Shown here: piece by piece, positions 26,846-35,358 of the stretch
Layout of the letters: every line of letters begins with the position of its first letter
Position numbering within the stretch: position 1 is the stretch's first letter
Assembly: GCF_014646355.1 (NCBI RefSeq)
Contig: NZ_BMNH01000005.1
Span: 167,207-231,206 of the forward strand
Direction: 5' to 3'
From: Nonomuraea cavernae
Lineage (GTDB): Bacteria > Actinomycetota > Actinomycetes > Streptosporangiales > Streptosporangiaceae
Length of the DNA: 64,000 nt
Made by a program: the position numbers and the translations under genes
Notes under the pieces: model-generated
The model's input: the letters and a program-made list of their open reading frames with translations, nothing else
The model's database searches: none
What the model was told of the DNA's origin: nothing

Positions 26846-27496
26846 GTGAACGAACGCCCGGGGTCTTGGCTCCCACGCCTGCAGGAAGTCGGAGAGCGAC
26901 TGGCCGAGGAGTGGGTCACCGCGCGTCGATCCACGCCCAAGCAGGCGGGGCCGCAGCCGCACGAGCTGCGCGCCTCCGACTACGACCGCGAGCGCATCGC
27001 GCAGGTGCTGCAGGACGCCCACGCCGACGGCCGCATCACCCTGGAGGAGCTCGAGGAACGGCTCGGCACCGTCTACTCCGCCCGCACCCTCGGCGAGCTC
27101 GCCGGAGTCACCGTCGACCTGCTCCCCGCCGAGCAGCAGCCGCTCAACCTCGACGGCCGACCGGTGTCGGCGATCTTCAAGCAGCAGGAGCGGGGCGGCC
27201 GGTGGGTGGTGCCCGCCGAGCTCGACGTCACGGCCATGTTCGGCACCACCAAGCTCGACCTGCGTGACGCGATCCTGCAGAACCACCGCATCGTGATCAA
27301 CGCCACGCTGGTCTTCGGCGGCCTGGAGATCCAGGTGCCGGCCGACCTCGAGGTCGTCCGCGTCGCCAAGGGCAAGACCGTGCGGCTGACCAAGCAGCCC
27401 ACCGAGCCCGGAGCGCCCGTGGTCGAGGTGCGCACCAACAACTTCGCGGGTGACGTCAAGGTCAAGGAACCGCCCCGCCGCAAGCGCCGCCGCTGA
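26846..27496 (+). CDS. DUF1707 protein with LiaF-like C-terminal domain
   Basis: A 216-residue protein. The DUF1707 SHOCT-like helical module (about 40-95) has RASDYDRERIAQVLQDAHADGRITLEELEERL split over two helices. The C-terminal beta-rich part (about 110-205) resembles cell-wall-active antibiotic response (LiaF/DUF2154) domains, with MFGTTKLDL and VFGGLEIQVP. The protein ends in a strongly basic KRRR tail and lacks TM segments. GTG at 26846 has TATCGT 7 nt upstream, so translation may be leaderless. Proteins of this type may sense envelope conditions; that is inference. Confidence 0.82.
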   Translation: MNERPGSWLPRLQEVGERLAEEWVTARRSTPKQAGPQPHELRASDYDRERIAQVLQDAHADGRITLEELEERLGTVYSARTLGELAGVTVDLLPAEQQPLNLDGRPVSAIFKQQERGGRWVVPAELDVTAMFGTTKLDLRDAILQNHRIVINATLVFGGLEIQVPADLEVVRVAKGKTVRLTKQPTEPGAPVVEVRTNNFAGDVKVKEPPRRKRRR

Positions 27497-27506
27497 CCGG
27501 CCCCTC

Positions 27507-27578
27507 CGCGACCGGCCCGCGGCCGTCCTGCCCTCATGCCGTTCCGCCCGCGATCGGCCCGCGGCCGTCCTGCCCTCA
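27507..27578. repeat. 30-bp direct repeat between convergent genes
   Basis: 27507-27536 and 27549-27578 are identical except for one C/T change, with a 42-bp period. Each copy contains GGCCCGCGGCC, able to fold into a short hairpin. They sit between the DUF1707 and glpX stops and may act as tandem terminators. Confidence 0.8.
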
Positions 27579-27583
27579 GCCGC

Positions 27584-28618
27584 TCAGCCGGCGGAGTCGA
27601 AGTTGATCGCGCTGTAGGCCCGCAGCTTCCACAGCTGGTGCTCGCTTTCGACCTTGCGGATCGTCCCCGAACGCCCGCGCATCACCAGCGAACTGGTCCG
27701 CGCGACCCCGCCGCTGAACCGTACGCCCTGCATGAGCTCGCCCTGGGTGATGCCCGTCGCCGCGAAGAACACGTCGTCGGACCTGACCAGGTCGTTCGTG
27801 GTGAGCACCTGGTTGAGGTCGTGCCCGGCGTCGAGCGCCTTGCGGCGTTCGGCCTCGTCGCGCGGCCACAGCTTGCCCTGGATGACGCCGCCCAGGCACT
27901 TGAGCGCGCACGCGGCCACGATGCCCTCCGGGGTGCCGCCGATGCCCAGCATCAGGTCGATGCCGGTGCCGTCGCGCGCCGCCGTGATCGCGCCCGCCAC
28001 GTCACCGTCGACGATGAACTTGATCCGCGCCCCGGTCGCCCTGATCTCCTTGACCAACTGCTCGTGCCGGGGACGGTCGAGCACGATCACGGTGACGTCG
28101 GAGGCCGAGCAGCCCTTGGCCCTGGCGACCGCGTTGATGTTGGCGGACACGGGCGCGTCGATGTCGACCACGTCCGCCGCCTGCGGGCCGGTGACCAGCT
28201 TCTCCATGTAGAACACGGCTGACGGGTCGTACATCGACCCGCGCTCGCTCACCGCGATCACCGACACCGCGTCGGGCATGCCCAGCGCGGTCAGCCGGGT
28301 GCCGTCGATCGGGTCGACGGCCACGTCGCAGTCGGGGCCGCTGCCGTCGCCGACCTGCTCGCCGTTGAACAGCATCGGGGCATGGTCCTTCTCACCCTCG
28401 CCGATGACCACCACCCCGTTCATCGAGACGGTGTTGATCAACTGGCGCATCGCGTTGACCGCGGCTCCGTCGGCGCCGTTCTTGTCACCCCTGCCCACCC
28501 ACCGTGCGGCGGCCATCGCGGCGGCCTCGGTGACGCGGACGAGCTCAAGGGCGAGGTTTCGATCAGGGGCGTGCTCGCCCGTGGCCAACGCGGGAGGGAC
28601 GGACGTCTGATCGGACAT
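27584..28618 (-). CDS. glpX: Class II fructose-1,6-bisphosphatase
   Basis: A 344-residue gluconeogenic phosphatase converting fructose 1,6-bisphosphate to fructose 6-phosphate. Motifs are [25 protein letters not shown] (metal binding) and [11 protein letters not shown] at 28618 has a perfect AAGGAGGT (28628-28635 on the complement) 9 nt upstream. It is essential for gluconeogenesis in mycobacteria (Rv1099c), and it complements PEPCK encoded at the left edge. It is divergent from a TetR gene across a 73-bp region. Confidence 0.95.
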   Translation of the reverse strand: MSDQTSVPPALATGEHAPDRNLALELVRVTEAAAMAAARWVGRGDKNGADGAAVNAMRQLINTVSMNGVVVIGEGEKDHAPMLFNGEQVGDGSGPDCDVAVDPIDGTRLTALGMPDAVSVIAVSERGSMYDPSAVFYMEKLVTGPQAADVVDIDAPVSANINAVARAKGCSASDVTVIVLDRPRHEQLVKEIRATGARIKFIVDGDVAGAITAARDGTGIDLMLGIGGTPEGIVAACALKCLGGVIQGKLWPRDEAERRKALDAGHDLNQVLTTNDLVRSDDVFFAATGITQGELMQGVRFSGGVARTSSLVMRGRSGTIRKVESEHQLWKLRAYSAINFDSAG

Positions 28619-28637
28619 GATGAAGGGACCTCCTTGT

Positions 28638-28665
28638 GGGCAACTGTCTCGATGGTAGTTGTCCC
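28638..28665. promoter_or_regulatory. Inverted repeat in glpX/TetR divergent promoter
   Basis: GGGCAACT (28638-28645) and AGTTGTCCC (28657-28665) form an imperfect inverted repeat with perfect CAACT/AGTTG cores, between the two starts. It is a candidate site for the TetR protein encoded next to it. Confidence 0.4.
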
Positions 28666-28691
28666 TGTATCCCCGGTCAGCGGAGGATAAT

Positions 28692-29312
28692 GTGCCTGCC
28701 ATGAGCAGCGATGTGGAACAGCCGGTCACACCACGCATCTCCGAGCGCGGTGCGGCCACGCGCGGCGCGCTACTCAAGGCCGCCCGGGAGGTCTTCATCT
28801 CCAAGGGCTTCGCCGAGGCCGGGGTGACCGATGTGGTGGGCCGGGCCGAGGCGAGCGTCGGTAGCCTCTACCACCATTTCTCCGGCAAGGCCGACCTCTA
28901 CCAGACGCTGTTCGAGGAGTTCCAGGCCAGGCAGTCCCAGCGGACGAAGAAGGCCGCCCGCGAGACCAGGGCCGCGGGCGAGAACGACCCGATGCGGGTC
29001 TTCGTCGGCGCCGCCCGCGCCTACCTCGACGGCTGTCTGGAGGAGCGCGAGCTCGCCGCCCTGTTCATGCGCGGTGACGGCCCGCCCGGCTTCGAGGTCG
29101 TCATGCGCGACCGGCTGCGCACCTGGGCGCAGCGCAACGCCGCACTGTTCGACGACGACGAGGCCGCGCTGGTCGTGGTCATCACGGGAGCGCTGGCCAC
29201 CGCCGTCTCCGAGGTCGTGGCCTCGGGTGACAGAGGGCTGGCCGAGGAGGTGCTCGCCATCATCGGACAGATCCGTCCGGCCGCTTCGGCAAGCGGCCCC
29301 ACCAGCGGGTAA
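28692..29312 (+). CDS. TetR family transcriptional regulator
   Basis: A 206-residue regulator. The N-terminal helix-turn-helix has [20 protein letters not shown] (about residues 40-59), followed by a ligand-binding helical domain. GTG at 28692 is preferred because GGAGG (28682-28686) lies 5 nt upstream; the ATG at 28701 would be 14 nt away. It probably represses itself and perhaps glpX via the divergent inverted repeat. Its ligand is unknown. Confidence 0.9.
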   Translation: MPAMSSDVEQPVTPRISERGAATRGALLKAAREVFISKGFAEAGVTDVVGRAEASVGSLYHHFSGKADLYQTLFEEFQARQSQRTKKAARETRAAGENDPMRVFVGAARAYLDGCLEERELAALFMRGDGPPGFEVVMRDRLRTWAQRNAALFDDDEAALVVVITGALATAVSEVVASGDRGLAEEVLAIIGQIRPAASASGPTSG

Positions 29313-29323
29313 CCTCACCAGAT

Positions 29324-29854
29324 GTGCGACGGTTCACCGAGGGTTTCTACGGCTACGCGGTAGCAGTGTTCGTATGTCTCGCGGCAGCGGGGCTGTTCCT
29401 GCTGATCGCGCCGCAGAGCCGTGAGGAGCACATCCCTCGGCGCGAATACTCGATCACCGTCGCCAACTTCGGCCACAGCGTCCCCTACGGCGTGTGGGCT
29501 CCCGCCAAGGACCCGGCCGGCTGGGTGCCCAACAGCAACCGCATCGCCAAGGGCGAGAACAACGCGCAGGTCCTCTCGCTCGGCTACGCCACGGCCAAGC
29601 GCGAGCACGCCATGTTCGTGCAGAGCGACGAGAAGCCGGCGGCCGCCTTCGCCAGCCGGATGGCCAACTCCGAGCGCGTGGTGGGCACCGAGCAGGTCGC
29701 CGGCCAGACGTGGGAGCGGCGCCTGCGCGAGGACAAGGACCAACGCTCGCTGGTCCGCATGCTGCCGGAGGTCACGCTGGTGGTCACGGGCACGGCCGAC
29801 TGGCCCGAGCTGGCCGAGCTGGCCGCCTCCCTCCAGCAACGTCCCCGCGGCTGA
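29324..29854 (+). CDS. DUF4245 membrane-anchored protein
   Basis: A 176-residue protein with a single TM segment (about 10-30) and an extracytoplasmic C-terminal domain of the DUF4245 family. Landmarks are the GYAVAVFVCLAAAGLFLL anchor, then YSITVANFGHSVPYGVWAP and WERRLREDKDQRSLVR. The family sits beside glpX in many actinobacteria (M. tuberculosis Rv1100). Function unknown. It begins 12 nt after the TetR stop. Confidence 0.85.
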   Translation: MRRFTEGFYGYAVAVFVCLAAAGLFLLIAPQSREEHIPRREYSITVANFGHSVPYGVWAPAKDPAGWVPNSNRIAKGENNAQVLSLGYATAKREHAMFVQSDEKPAAAFASRMANSERVVGTEQVAGQTWERRLREDKDQRSLVRMLPEVTLVVTGTADWPELAELAASLQQRPRG

Positions 29855-29890
29855 CCGCGATTGTCGGCCGCCGACCCTAAGGTGGTGCCT

Positions 29891-30127
29891 GTGGCAGACG
29901 AGAAGGCACCCTCATACGAGCAGGCCCGCGAGGAGCTGACCGAGGTCGTGCGCCGCCTGGAGACGGGCGGCCTCACCCTGGAGCAGTCGATCGAGCTGTG
30001 GGAGCGCGGCGAGAAGCTGGCCGCCATCTGCGAGGAATGGCTCCAGGGCGCCAGAGTCAAGCTCGCCGCCGCCATGGCCCGCCGGTCCGACCCGACCGCC
30101 TCCCGAGACGACGACGCTCCCTTCTGA
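29891..30127 (+). CDS. xseB: Exodeoxyribonuclease VII small subunit
   Basis: A 78-residue helical subunit that binds XseA to form exonuclease VII, which degrades single-stranded DNA. SYEQAREELTEVVRRLETG and GLTLEQSIELWERGEKL match the family. GTG at 29891 (MADEKAPSYEQ) was chosen; TAAGGT 7 nt upstream is a possible leaderless -10 box. Its partner xseA is 1.3 kb away on the opposite strand, separated by two genes, whereas the two are adjacent in other actinobacteria I remember. Confidence 0.92.
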   Translation: MADEKAPSYEQAREELTEVVRRLETGGLTLEQSIELWERGEKLAAICEEWLQGARVKLAAAMARRSDPTASRDDDAPF

Positions 30128-30284
30128 GCTGTTCCGGGCCGCTTGTGGAGCCCGTTTCTGGCCCCCTGAGCCGGTTCAGGCCTTCTCCTGTGGCGGTCCC
30201 GCGCGCCAGACCTTCGGGGGCCGGTTCTACGCGCCGGGGCTCGGGCGGCTGGGAGTCCAGGCTCAGGCGGTCGTACGCTCCCGC

Positions 30285-30698
30285 TCAGGCGTTCTGGCGC
30301 TCCAGGGCGACCACGGGGATGCGCCGGGTGGTCTTGGCCTCGTAGTCCGCGAAGCCGGGCGCGATCTCGACCATCCGGGCGTAGAGCCGGTCGCGTTCCT
30401 CGCCGTCGATCACGACCGCCTCGGCCTCGAACGTCTCAGTGCCGATCTCGGCCGTGACCCTCGGGTTGGCCCGCAGGTTGTGATACCACGCCGGGTGGTT
30501 GTCGGCTCCGGCGTTGGAGGCGATGACCACGACCCTGTCACCGTCGCGCAGATACATGACCGGGGTGGTGGCCGGCCGGCCGGTCCTGGCTCCCCTGGTC
30601 GTGAGCAGGACCAGGGACGAGCCCTCGAACGCCCCGCCGACCCGGCCCTCGTTGGCGCGGAACTCGTCGATGATCTGCTGGTTGAAGTCGTTCGGCAT
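30285..30698 (-). CDS. Deazaflavin (F420)-dependent nitroreductase family protein (Ddn-like)
   Basis: A 137-residue split-barrel protein of the nitroreductase/deazaflavin family. TTRGARTGRPATTPVMYL is the F420-binding signature and NAGADNHPAWYHNLRANP is typical of Ddn-type quinone reductases. ATG at 30698 has GGGAG 5 nt upstream. It is divergent from a TetR regulator with a palindromic site between, suggesting induction by a redox-active ligand. Cytoplasmic or membrane-associated. Confidence 0.9.
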   Translation of the reverse strand: MPNDFNQQIIDEFRANEGRVGGAFEGSSLVLLTTRGARTGRPATTPVMYLRDGDRVVVIASNAGADNHPAWYHNLRANPRVTAEIGTETFEAEAVVIDGEERDRLYARMVEIAPGFADYEAKTTRRIPVVALERQNA

Positions 30699-30762
30699 GC
30701 AGGCTCCCATTGAATCGGAGGGTTCTCCGCTTATTTCAGGGAAGCCTATCCGGAGGCTTTTC

Positions 30763-30774
30763 CGGTTACAACCG
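30763..30774. promoter_or_regulatory. TetR operator candidate overlapping a leaderless promoter
   Basis: CGGTT-AC-AACCG inverted repeat lies between the Ddn-like and TetR starts. The wider 25-bp sequence 30757-30781 is imperfectly symmetric (GCTT and AAGC ends). TAAGCT at 30776-30781, 7 nt before the TetR GTG, is a -10 box that the bound repressor would cover. Confidence 0.5.
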
Positions 30775-30788
30775 ATAAGCTCTCACGC

Positions 30789-31415
30789 GTGTGCGGACGC
30801 CGACCGCTGCCGATGATCGGACAGCCCCCACCCGAACGTGCCGACGCCGCGCGCAACCGCCAGAAGATCATCGAGGTCGCCTCCCGCATGATCGCCGAAC
30901 ACGGCGCCGACCAGCTGTCCCTCGACGAGGTGGCGAAAGAGGCGGGCGTCGGCGTCGGCACCGTCTACCGCCGCTTCGGTGACCGGGCGGGGCTGGTGTG
31001 GGCGCTCATCGACGAGCGGGAACACCGCTTCCAGCAGGCGTTCCTGAGCGGGCCGCCACCGATCGGCCCCGGAGCCCCGCCCGCCGAACGCATCCGCGCC
31101 TTCCTGAGCGCCGTCGTCGACCGGGTGATGGACCAGGAGGACCTGTTCCTGCTGGTGGAGCTGGGGTCGCCGAAGGCGCGCTTCGGCGGGCCGTACAAGG
31201 TGCATCACACCCACCTGGCCGGCCTGCTCGCCCAGGCCCGTCCCGGCGCCGACGCCCGCTTCCTGGCCGACGCGCTGCTCGCCTCGGTCAACGCCTATCT
31301 GATCCGCTATCAGCGTGACGAACGGGGCATGTCCGTCGAGGCCATCAAGTCGGCACTCGACGACCTGGCCCTCTCGGTGACCGGCGGTCCGCCCACCTCG
31401 CGCCGGCGCGGCTGA
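30789..31415 (+). CDS. TetR family transcriptional regulator
   Basis: A 208-residue TetR regulator. The HTH has ADQLSLDEVAKEAGVGVGTVYRRF (about residues 40-63, split here by helices). The C-terminal domain carries RFLADALLASVNAYL, typical of the TetR C-terminal SbtR-like group. GTG at 30789 has no Shine-Dalgarno sequence but a leaderless-type promoter. The divergent Ddn-like reductase gene is its likely target. The gene ends 7 nt before the convergent xseA stop. Confidence 0.9.
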   Translation: MCGRRPLPMIGQPPPERADAARNRQKIIEVASRMIAEHGADQLSLDEVAKEAGVGVGTVYRRFGDRAGLVWALIDEREHRFQQAFLSGPPPIGPGAPPAERIRAFLSAVVDRVMDQEDLFLLVELGSPKARFGGPYKVHHTHLAGLLAQARPGADARFLADALLASVNAYLIRYQRDERGMSVEAIKSALDDLALSVTGGPPTSRRRG

Positions 31416-31421
31416 GACCCC

Positions 31422-32690
31422 TCAGGCCGGGTCGGCGGGCTTCTTGCGCGGTTTGCGCGGCTTGGCGGCGGGGGTGTCGTCGCCGCCCGGTGCCTCCGCG
31501 CGGACCGTCAGGCGGTCGTCGGTGAGCCGGATCGTCAGCAGGGCGCCAGGTGAGACGTCCTTGGCCAGGCGTACGACGTCACCGGACGGGTGCTGGACGA
31601 TGGCGTAGCCGCGTTCGAGCGTCGCGGCCGGCGACAGGGCGACGAGACGGGCGCGCAGGTGGGACAGGGAGTCCTCGGCCCGGTCGAGAGAGCCGGCGAG
31701 CGAGCGTCTCGCCCGGTCGCGGAGGGCCTCGGCCTGCTCGGCCCGGCGTTCGAGCTCGCGTACGGGATCGGCGAGGGAGGGGCGGGAGCGGACCGACGTG
31801 AGCCACGAGGTCTCCCGGTCGAGCCAGCCGCCGACGACCCTGCGGCCCCGGTCGCGGAGCTGGCGCACCAGGGTCAGCTGCTCGCCCACGTCGGGCACGA
31901 CCTTCTTGGCGGCGTCGGTCGGGGTGGACGCGCGCACGTCGGCCACCAGGTCGAGCAGCGGACCGTCCTGCTCGTGACCGATCGCGCTCACCACGGGAGT
32001 GCGGCAGGCGGCCACCGCGCGGACCAGCGTCTCGTCCGAGAACGGCAGCAGATCCTCCAGCGAGCCGCCGCCACGGGCGATGACGATCACGTCGATCGAC
32101 GAGTCGGCGTCGAGCTTGCGCAGCGCCTCGGTGACCTCGCCCACGGCGTAGGGCCCCTGGACGGCCACTTCCTCGACCTTGAAGCGCACGGCGGGCCAGC
32201 GGCGCCGGGAGTTCTCCAGCACGTCGCGCTCCGCCGCCGAGTCACGCCCGCAGATCAGCCCGACCGTGCCCGGCAGGAACGGCAGCCGCCGCTTGCGATC
32301 GGTGTTGAACAGCCCCTCGGCGGCCAGCAGCCGGCGCAGCCGCTCCAGGCGGGCCAGCAGCTCGCCGACGCCGACAGGGCGGATCTCCAGCGCGGTGAAG
32401 GCGAACGAGCCCTTGTTGATCCAGAAATCGGGCTTGACGTGCACCACGACCCTGGCGCCGTCGGCGGGACGCGGCAGGGCCGCCTCGTAGACGCCGCGCG
32501 GTGCGGTGACCCGGGCCGACACGTTGGCCACCGGATCGCGCAGCGTCAGGAACACCGTGCCGCCGCGCGCCGTCAGGTCGGTGATCTGCCCCTCGACCCA
32601 GACCGTGCCCAGCTTGCCGATCCAGCCGCCCACCATCTGCAGGACGGTGCGGATCGGCAGCGGAGACTCGGGCGACGTCTTCGAGGTCAT
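31422..32690 (-). CDS. xseA: Exodeoxyribonuclease VII large subunit
   Basis: A 422-residue catalytic subunit of exonuclease VII. The N-terminal OB-fold (about 10-105) has [10 protein letters not shown]; the catalytic domain has [34 protein letters not shown] and [27 protein letters not shown] split along it. A coiled-coil region (about 280-350) binds XseB. The C-terminal 25 residues are Lys/Pro-rich. ATG at 32690 is the start. xseB lies on the other strand beyond two unrelated genes. Confidence 0.95.
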   Translation of the reverse strand: MTSKTSPESPLPIRTVLQMVGGWIGKLGTVWVEGQITDLTARGGTVFLTLRDPVANVSARVTAPRGVYEAALPRPADGARVVVHVKPDFWINKGSFAFTALEIRPVGVGELLARLERLRRLLAAEGLFNTDRKRRLPFLPGTVGLICGRDSAAERDVLENSRRRWPAVRFKVEEVAVQGPYAVGEVTEALRKLDADSSIDVIVIARGGGSLEDLLPFSDETLVRAVAACRTPVVSAIGHEQDGPLLDLVADVRASTPTDAAKKVVPDVGEQLTLVRQLRDRGRRVVGGWLDRETSWLTSVRSRPSLADPVRELERRAEQAEALRDRARRSLAGSLDRAEDSLSHLRARLVALSPAATLERGYAIVQHPSGDVVRLAKDVSPGALLTIRLTDDRLTVRAEAPGGDDTPAAKPRKPRKKPADPA

Positions 32691-32716
32691 GCCGGAAGAC
32701 TACGGTGCCGGACCGA

Positions 32717-33772
32717 CTATTCCCCGGCGCGCAGCTTGGTCAGCCGGTTCTCGAACATCCGGATGACCTCGGGCCGCGCGGCCGTCGCCTGCTCGTACGC
32801 CAGCAGCTCGGTCATCTGCTCGGCCGACTTGCCGCGCATCCTGGCCCGCAGCGACGCCACGGTGAGGCCCGAGTAGCCCGGCAGCGGCTCGGCCGGCCCG
32901 GCGCCTCCGGCGGCAGCCTTCGCCGGCTCCGCCACCGCCTTGGCCTCGTCCTCGGTCTTCGCGGCGGTTGCGGCCTTTCCGGCACCCGCCGTCTTGGCGG
33001 CGTCCTCGCCCTTCGCGGCGGTCTTGGGCTTGGCCGCGGTCTTGGGCTTGGTGGCGGCCTTCGGCTTGGCGGCAGCCCTGGACTTCGTAGCCGCCTTCGG
33101 CTCGGCCACGGGCTTGGCGCCCGTGCTGGCGGCCGTCTCGGCCACCGGCTCAGTGGTGGCTTCGGTGGCGGGCGTCACGGCCGTCGGCTTCGGCTTGACG
33201 GGCTCGGCACCGGCGGGCGGCTCGGCCGCGACGGCGGGCTCCGCCGTGGCGGCGGCCGGCTCAGCACCGGCCGGCGGCTCGGTGGTCGTGGCCGCGGCGG
33301 GCTCGGTCTTGGCGGCCTTGGCCTGCTCCGCGGGCGCGGCGGACGCGGCCTTGGACTCGCCGGCGGGCGCGGCAGGCTCGCCCTTGGCGGACTTGGCAGG
33401 CTCGCCCTTGGCGGGCTTGGCGGGCGCGAAGATGACCGGCTCGGGCGTGGTCTTGGCGGACCCGTTGGCGGCGGCCGGCTCCGCCGAGGGGCGCGGCGCG
33501 AAGATGACCGGCTCCCTGCGCGCGGGCTTGGTCTCCTCGACCGGCGCGGGCGCCGCCACCTGGTCGGCGGCGGAGGGGCGGGAGTCGTGCGACTCCTCCT
33601 TCTCGCCCTTGCCGGCCAGGCCCTTGAGCGAGCTCTTCATCCGGTCGACCAGGAGCAGTGCCTGACCGGCGGCGCTCAGCGTGGACTGGACGACGAGGAG
33701 CGGAAGCTCTTTCGCCTTCTCCTTGTCGGTGACGGACTTGGTGATGTTGCGTATCACGTCGCTAAGGGACAT
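32717..33772 (-). CDS. Lipid droplet-associated-like protein with long Ala/Lys/Pro/Glu-rich linker
   Basis: A 351-residue protein. ATG at 33772 ([14 protein letters not shown]) follows AGGGAGA; the longer frame to 33916 overlaps the ispH promoter. The amphipathic N-terminal 65 residues, including [20 protein letters not shown], resemble actinobacterial lipid droplet-associated proteins. Residues about 80-300 are low complexity with repeated [21 protein letters not shown] histone H1-like blocks. The C-terminus, [18 protein letters not shown] and [13 protein letters not shown], is the conserved helical end of the family. It lies between xseA and ispH as does Rv1109c in M. tuberculosis. The linker could bind nucleic acid; this is speculation. 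Confidence 0.6.
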   Translation of the reverse strand: MSLSDVIRNITKSVTDKEKAKELPLLVVQSTLSAAGQALLLVDRMKSSLKGLAGKGEKEESHDSRPSAADQVAAPAPVEETKPARREPVIFAPRPSAEPAAANGSAKTTPEPVIFAPAKPAKGEPAKSAKGEPAAPAGESKAASAAPAEQAKAAKTEPAAATTTEPPAGAEPAAATAEPAVAAEPPAGAEPVKPKPTAVTPATEATTEPVAETAASTGAKPVAEPKAATKSRAAAKPKAATKPKTAAKPKTAAKGEDAAKTAGAGKAATAAKTEDEAKAVAEPAKAAAGGAGPAEPLPGYSGLTVASLRARMRGKSAEQMTELLAYEQATAARPEVIRMFENRLTKLRAGE

Positions 33773-33859
33773 GACATCTCCCTGGGAGGTCAGTATTGGA
33801 CGGCCAGTCTGGCAAACGGCGGGCAAGCGTGCACGCGCGGGCCTGTCGGCCGCTCCACG

Positions 33860-33865
33860 TAGCAT
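33860..33865 (+). promoter_or_regulatory. Leaderless -10 box (TAGCAT) before ispH
   Basis: TAGCAT ends 7 nt before the ATG at 33873 and no Shine-Dalgarno sequence precedes the gene, so ispH mRNA may start at its start codon. Confidence 0.45.
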
Positions 33866-33872
33866 AAGAAGT

Positions 33873-34838
33873 ATGGAGCCCCAGTCCCGCACTTCCCGCC
33901 GTGTCCTTGTTGCCAAGCCGCGCGGCTACTGCGCCGGAGTCGATCGAGCCGTGGTAGCGGTCGAGAAGGCTCTGGAGCAGTACGGTGCGCCGATCTACGT
34001 GCGCAAGCAGATCGTGCACAACACCCACGTGGTCAAGACACTCGAGGCCAAGGGCGCCATCTTCGTCGAGGAGACCGAGGAGGTGCCCGAGGGCGAGATC
34101 GTCGTCTTCTCCGCCCACGGAGTCTCGCCCGCCGTGCACGGCGAGGCGAAGCAGCGCGGGTTGCGCACCATCGACGCTACCTGCCCGCTGGTGACCAAGG
34201 TGCACAACGAGGCGAAGAGGTTCGCCGGCCAGGACTACGACATCCTGCTGATCGGCCACGAGGGTCACGAGGAGGTCGAGGGCACCTCGGGTGAGGCGCC
34301 CGACCACATCCAGCTGGTCGACGGCCTCGAATCGGTCGGCAAGGTTCAGGTCAAGGACCCGTCCAAGCTGGTCTGGCTGTCGCAGACCACGCTGTCGGTC
34401 GACGAGACGGTCGAGACGGTCGCCCGGCTCAAGGAGCGTTTCCCCACGCTGATCGACCCGCCCAGCGACGACATCTGCTACGCCACCCAGAACCGCCAGG
34501 TCGCGGTCAAGGAGATCGCGGCGCGGTCCGAGCTGGTCATCGTGGTCGGCTCGGACAACTCCTCCAACTCCAAGCGGCTGGTCGAGGTGGCCAAGGAGTA
34601 CGGCGCCGACGCCGCCTACCTGGTCGACAACGCCACGTTCATCAAGGACGAGTGGCTCGACGGCGTCACCACGGTCGGCGTCACCAGCGGCGCCTCGGTG
34701 CCCGAGGAGCTGGTCGACGAGGTGCTCGCCCGGCTGGCCGGCCACGGCTTCGCCGACGTCGAGCAGGTCGAGTCGGTGAAGGAGAGCATGAGGTTCGCGC
34801 TGCCCCACGAGCTGCGCAAGGACCTCCGGGCCTCCTAG
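33873..34838 (+). CDS. ispH: 4-hydroxy-3-methylbut-2-enyl diphosphate reductase
   Basis: A 321-residue Fe-S enzyme making IPP and DMAPP in the last step of the non-mevalonate isoprenoid pathway. The three cluster cysteines are in [23 protein letters not shown] and [11 protein letters not shown]; the catalytic Glu motif is GTSGE and [10 protein letters not shown] is the diphosphate site. ATG at 33873. Supplies the precursors used by the Z-isoprenyl transferase encoded earlier. The stop overlaps the convergent DUF6542 gene by 4 nt. Confidence 0.97.
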   Translation: MEPQSRTSRRVLVAKPRGYCAGVDRAVVAVEKALEQYGAPIYVRKQIVHNTHVVKTLEAKGAIFVEETEEVPEGEIVVFSAHGVSPAVHGEAKQRGLRTIDATCPLVTKVHNEAKRFAGQDYDILLIGHEGHEEVEGTSGEAPDHIQLVDGLESVGKVQVKDPSKLVWLSQTTLSVDETVETVARLKERFPTLIDPPSDDICYATQNRQVAVKEIAARSELVIVVGSDNSSNSKRLVEVAKEYGADAAYLVDNATFIKDEWLDGVTTVGVTSGASVPEELVDEVLARLAGHGFADVEQVESVKESMRFALPHELRKDLRAS

Positions 34839-35344
34839 TCCTCGCCGCGCGGCGTCCCGTAGACCTTGGGCTCGAAGTAGCCCTCGGGCTCGGGCACGAA
34901 CGGCTGGCGCGGGCGCGGCACCTCAGCGCCCGCGCGGAGCTCGTCACGCAGCTCGCGTACGTTGTCGCGCAGGCCGCGCCGCCAGGCCACGCCGAGCACG
35001 ACGGCCGAGCCCGCGAACAACCAGGGGGCGCCGTTCGACAGCGAGCTGTACAGGCCGAGCGCGAGTGACTGCGCGATCGAGATCGAGACGAGCGCCCGGC
35101 CGAGCTCGACGAAGAACGTCGCCGCGAAGAACACCAGCGGCGGCGTGACGACCAGCGACAGCAGCTCGCGCGGGTTGACCAGCAGCACCCCGAGCAGGCT
35201 CGCCAGCACGAACGCCACCCCGGTGACGATCGGCAGATCGACCAGGGCGGCCAGCACATAGCCCGCCAGAGTGGCGATCAGGGCGAGCGCGATGGCGCCG
35301 CGGGCGGTCAGCTTCACCGCTGAACGCCGGCCTTTCTCACTCAC
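34835..35344 (-). CDS. DUF6542 membrane protein
   Basis: A 169-residue protein with four predicted TM segments (about 15-110) and a Pro/Glu/Arg-rich cytoplasmic tail. It belongs to the DUF6542 family located between ispH and ychF in many actinobacteria (Rv1111c in M. tuberculosis, from memory). Function unknown. ATG at 35344. Confidence 0.82.
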   Translation of the reverse strand: MSEKGRRSAVKLTARGAIALALIATLAGYVLAALVDLPIVTGVAFVLASLLGVLLVNPRELLSLVVTPPLVFFAATFFVELGRALVSISIAQSLALGLYSSLSNGAPWLFAGSAVVLGVAWRRGLRDNVRELRDELRAGAEVPRPRQPFVPEPEGYFEPKVYGTPRGED

Positions 35345-35358
35345 TGGCCCCGCCCCCC

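Noticed and set aside
26598..26876. Longer N-terminus for the DUF998 protein
   Set aside because: It would translate the 12-bp tandem repeats into VKTG-type repeats and overlap the DUF1707 start; GTG at 26597 has a good ribosome binding site.
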